Assembly: GCA_021809225.1 (NCBI GenBank)
Contig: JAKBAL010000124.1
Coordinates: 1-6,771, forward strand
DNA: 6,771 nt
Direction: 5' to 3'
Source: Pseudomonadota bacterium
GTDB lineage: Bacteria > Pseudomonadota > Alphaproteobacteria > UBA9655
The notes below the pieces were generated by a model that was not told the origin of the DNA, did no database searches, and saw nothing but the letters and a program-made list of their open reading frames with translations. Below, in pieces: positions 6,045 through 6,771 of this stretch; positions within the stretch are counted from its first letter, which is position 1, and every line of letters begins with the position of its first letter. Made by a program: the position numbers and the translations under genes.

Positions 6045-6771
6045 TGACAGGGCGTAGCACTTAAAAATCCGCTATATATTCCCCCAAGAAGGAAGATTCC
6101 CAAGAGAATTCGATAAATCACAAAAGGGGTCAAAGTCGATTTTTGAAGCCAACGCATCATAAAGGCAATCGCACAAAAGCCAAAGAAAAAGGAAAAGGCT
6201 ATCATGAGAGCGGCATCATTCAACATGGAAAAATCACCAGATTTGAACAGCTTATACCCCTTCAATGTCCCCGCAGCTGTAATTGTTGGAATTGACATCA
6301 AAAAGGCAAAACGGGCTGCGTCTGTTCGTTTGTAGTTCATAAAACGTCCAACAGTTATGCAAGAGCCCGAACGGCTAACACCATTGACAAGCGACACACA
6401 TTGGGCAATTCCAAAGAATAAAGCGCGCTTTAAAGTTGTATCTCCAACGGTTTCAATGAGCCGCCCATATCTATCTGCCACATAAAGGATGATACCAAAT
6501 ATAATTCCTGTCCATGCAATAATTGTGACACTTCTGAAGGCACCCCCAACCAGTTCTTCGAATATAAAACCTAATATAACCACAGGAATTGTCGCAATAA
6601 TAAGATTGAAAAGGAGTTGGGTATTTTCATTAAATTGACCTTTCAAAAGCGAGAAAGACCCCTTAAAAAGCGAAGCAACATCCTTATAAAAATATAAAAG
6701 AACGGAACCAAGAGTCCCAATATGGGCAGCGACGTCCATCATCATTCCCTGATCTTGCCAACCACACAAAC
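6041..6771 (-). CDS. uppP: Undecaprenyl-diphosphatase UppP (BacA family), 5' end cut by the window edge
   Basis: UppP removes a phosphate from undecaprenyl diphosphate in the inner membrane, recycling the lipid carrier for peptidoglycan and other envelope polymers; high levels can give bacitracin resistance. About 243 residues are visible, against 265-275 for the family. The missing part is the N-terminus with the E-rich motif and the SS.GHL-type segment. The visible start (CGWQDQG followed by MMMDVAAHIGTLGSVLLYF) aligns with the family just after that segment, so the TTG at 6769-6767 is an internal Leu, not a start. Several hydrophobic helices follow. The second catalytic motif, usually PG-x-SRSG-x-T, reads NGVSRSGSC (about visible residues 129-137): the SRSG core with its Arg is kept, but the leading Pro and the final Thr are changed. 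A downstream ARFAFLMSIP block (152-161) is typical. The gene converges on the lipoprotein gene with a 4-bp overlap. Confidence 0.92.
   Translation of the reverse strand, partial: LCGWQDQGMMMDVAAHIGTLGSVLLYFYKDVASLFKGSFSLLKGQFNENTQLLFNLIIATIPVVILGFIFEELVGGAFRSVTIIAWTGIIFGIILYVADRYGRLIETVGDTTLKRALFFGIAQCVSLVNGVSRSGSCITVGRFMNYKRTDAARFAFLMSIPTITAAGTLKGYKLFKSGDFSMLNDAALMIAFSFFFGFCAIAFMMRWLQKSTLTPFVIYRILLGIFLLGGIYSGFLSATPCH

Noticed and set aside
6767..6769. TTG as the start of uppP
   Set aside because: The reading frame continues to the window edge, and the codon aligns with an internal Leu of the conserved L-x-GW-x-DQG block.

Overview
The window looks like part of an AT-rich alphaproteobacterial chromosome. 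The evidence is a Rieske protein with the alphaproteobacterial insertion and Tat signal, a single gene joining cytochrome b to cytochrome c1 (the fbcH arrangement known from Bradyrhizobium), an oxygen-dependent coproporphyrinogen oxidase, and trmL/hemF next to the bc1 genes. The low G+C and compact, overlapping genes would suit a host-associated lineage such as Holosporales or Rickettsiales. That placement is inference; no marker gene here settles it.

Layout. Positions 1-501 (minus strand, open at the left edge) hold an in-frame chimera: the first ~80 codons are the N-terminus of enoyl-ACP reductase FabI, and the rest is an internal part of class II fumarase FumC. Positions 603-1902 (minus) hold trmL and hemF, which overlap by 8 bp. 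A 214-bp divergent intergenic region follows. Positions 2117-4682 (plus) hold petA (Rieske protein) and the fused cytochrome b/c1 gene, also overlapping by 8 bp; together they encode all three catalytic subunits of the bc1 complex. Positions 4732-5359 are a self-contained MazE/MazF-type toxin-antitoxin cassette with its own promoter and a paired palindromic operator. Positions 5493-6044 encode an unrecognised lipoprotein. Positions 6041-6771 (minus, open at the right edge) encode undecaprenyl-diphosphatase UppP, convergent with the lipoprotein gene and overlapping it by 4 bp.

How the genes fit together. hemF supplies heme precursor, and heme is the cofactor of cytochromes b and c1, so the two divergent units serve aerobic respiration. 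TrmL acts on tRNA wobble bases. The toxin-antitoxin cassette is an accessory module between housekeeping genes.

Most notable observations: (1) the Rieske protein has Tyr where the second cluster-ligating His should be; (2) the FabI-FumC fusion joins two essential-type enzymes at a short stretch both families share, and must be either an assembly misjoin or a real deletion or recombination; (3) the cytochrome b/c1 polyprotein has an internal signal peptide; (4) the toxin-antitoxin operator is unusually clear; (5) the UppP signature motif is altered. I found no RNA genes, CRISPR arrays, insertion sequences or strong intrinsic terminators. I did not recognise a wholly new system.
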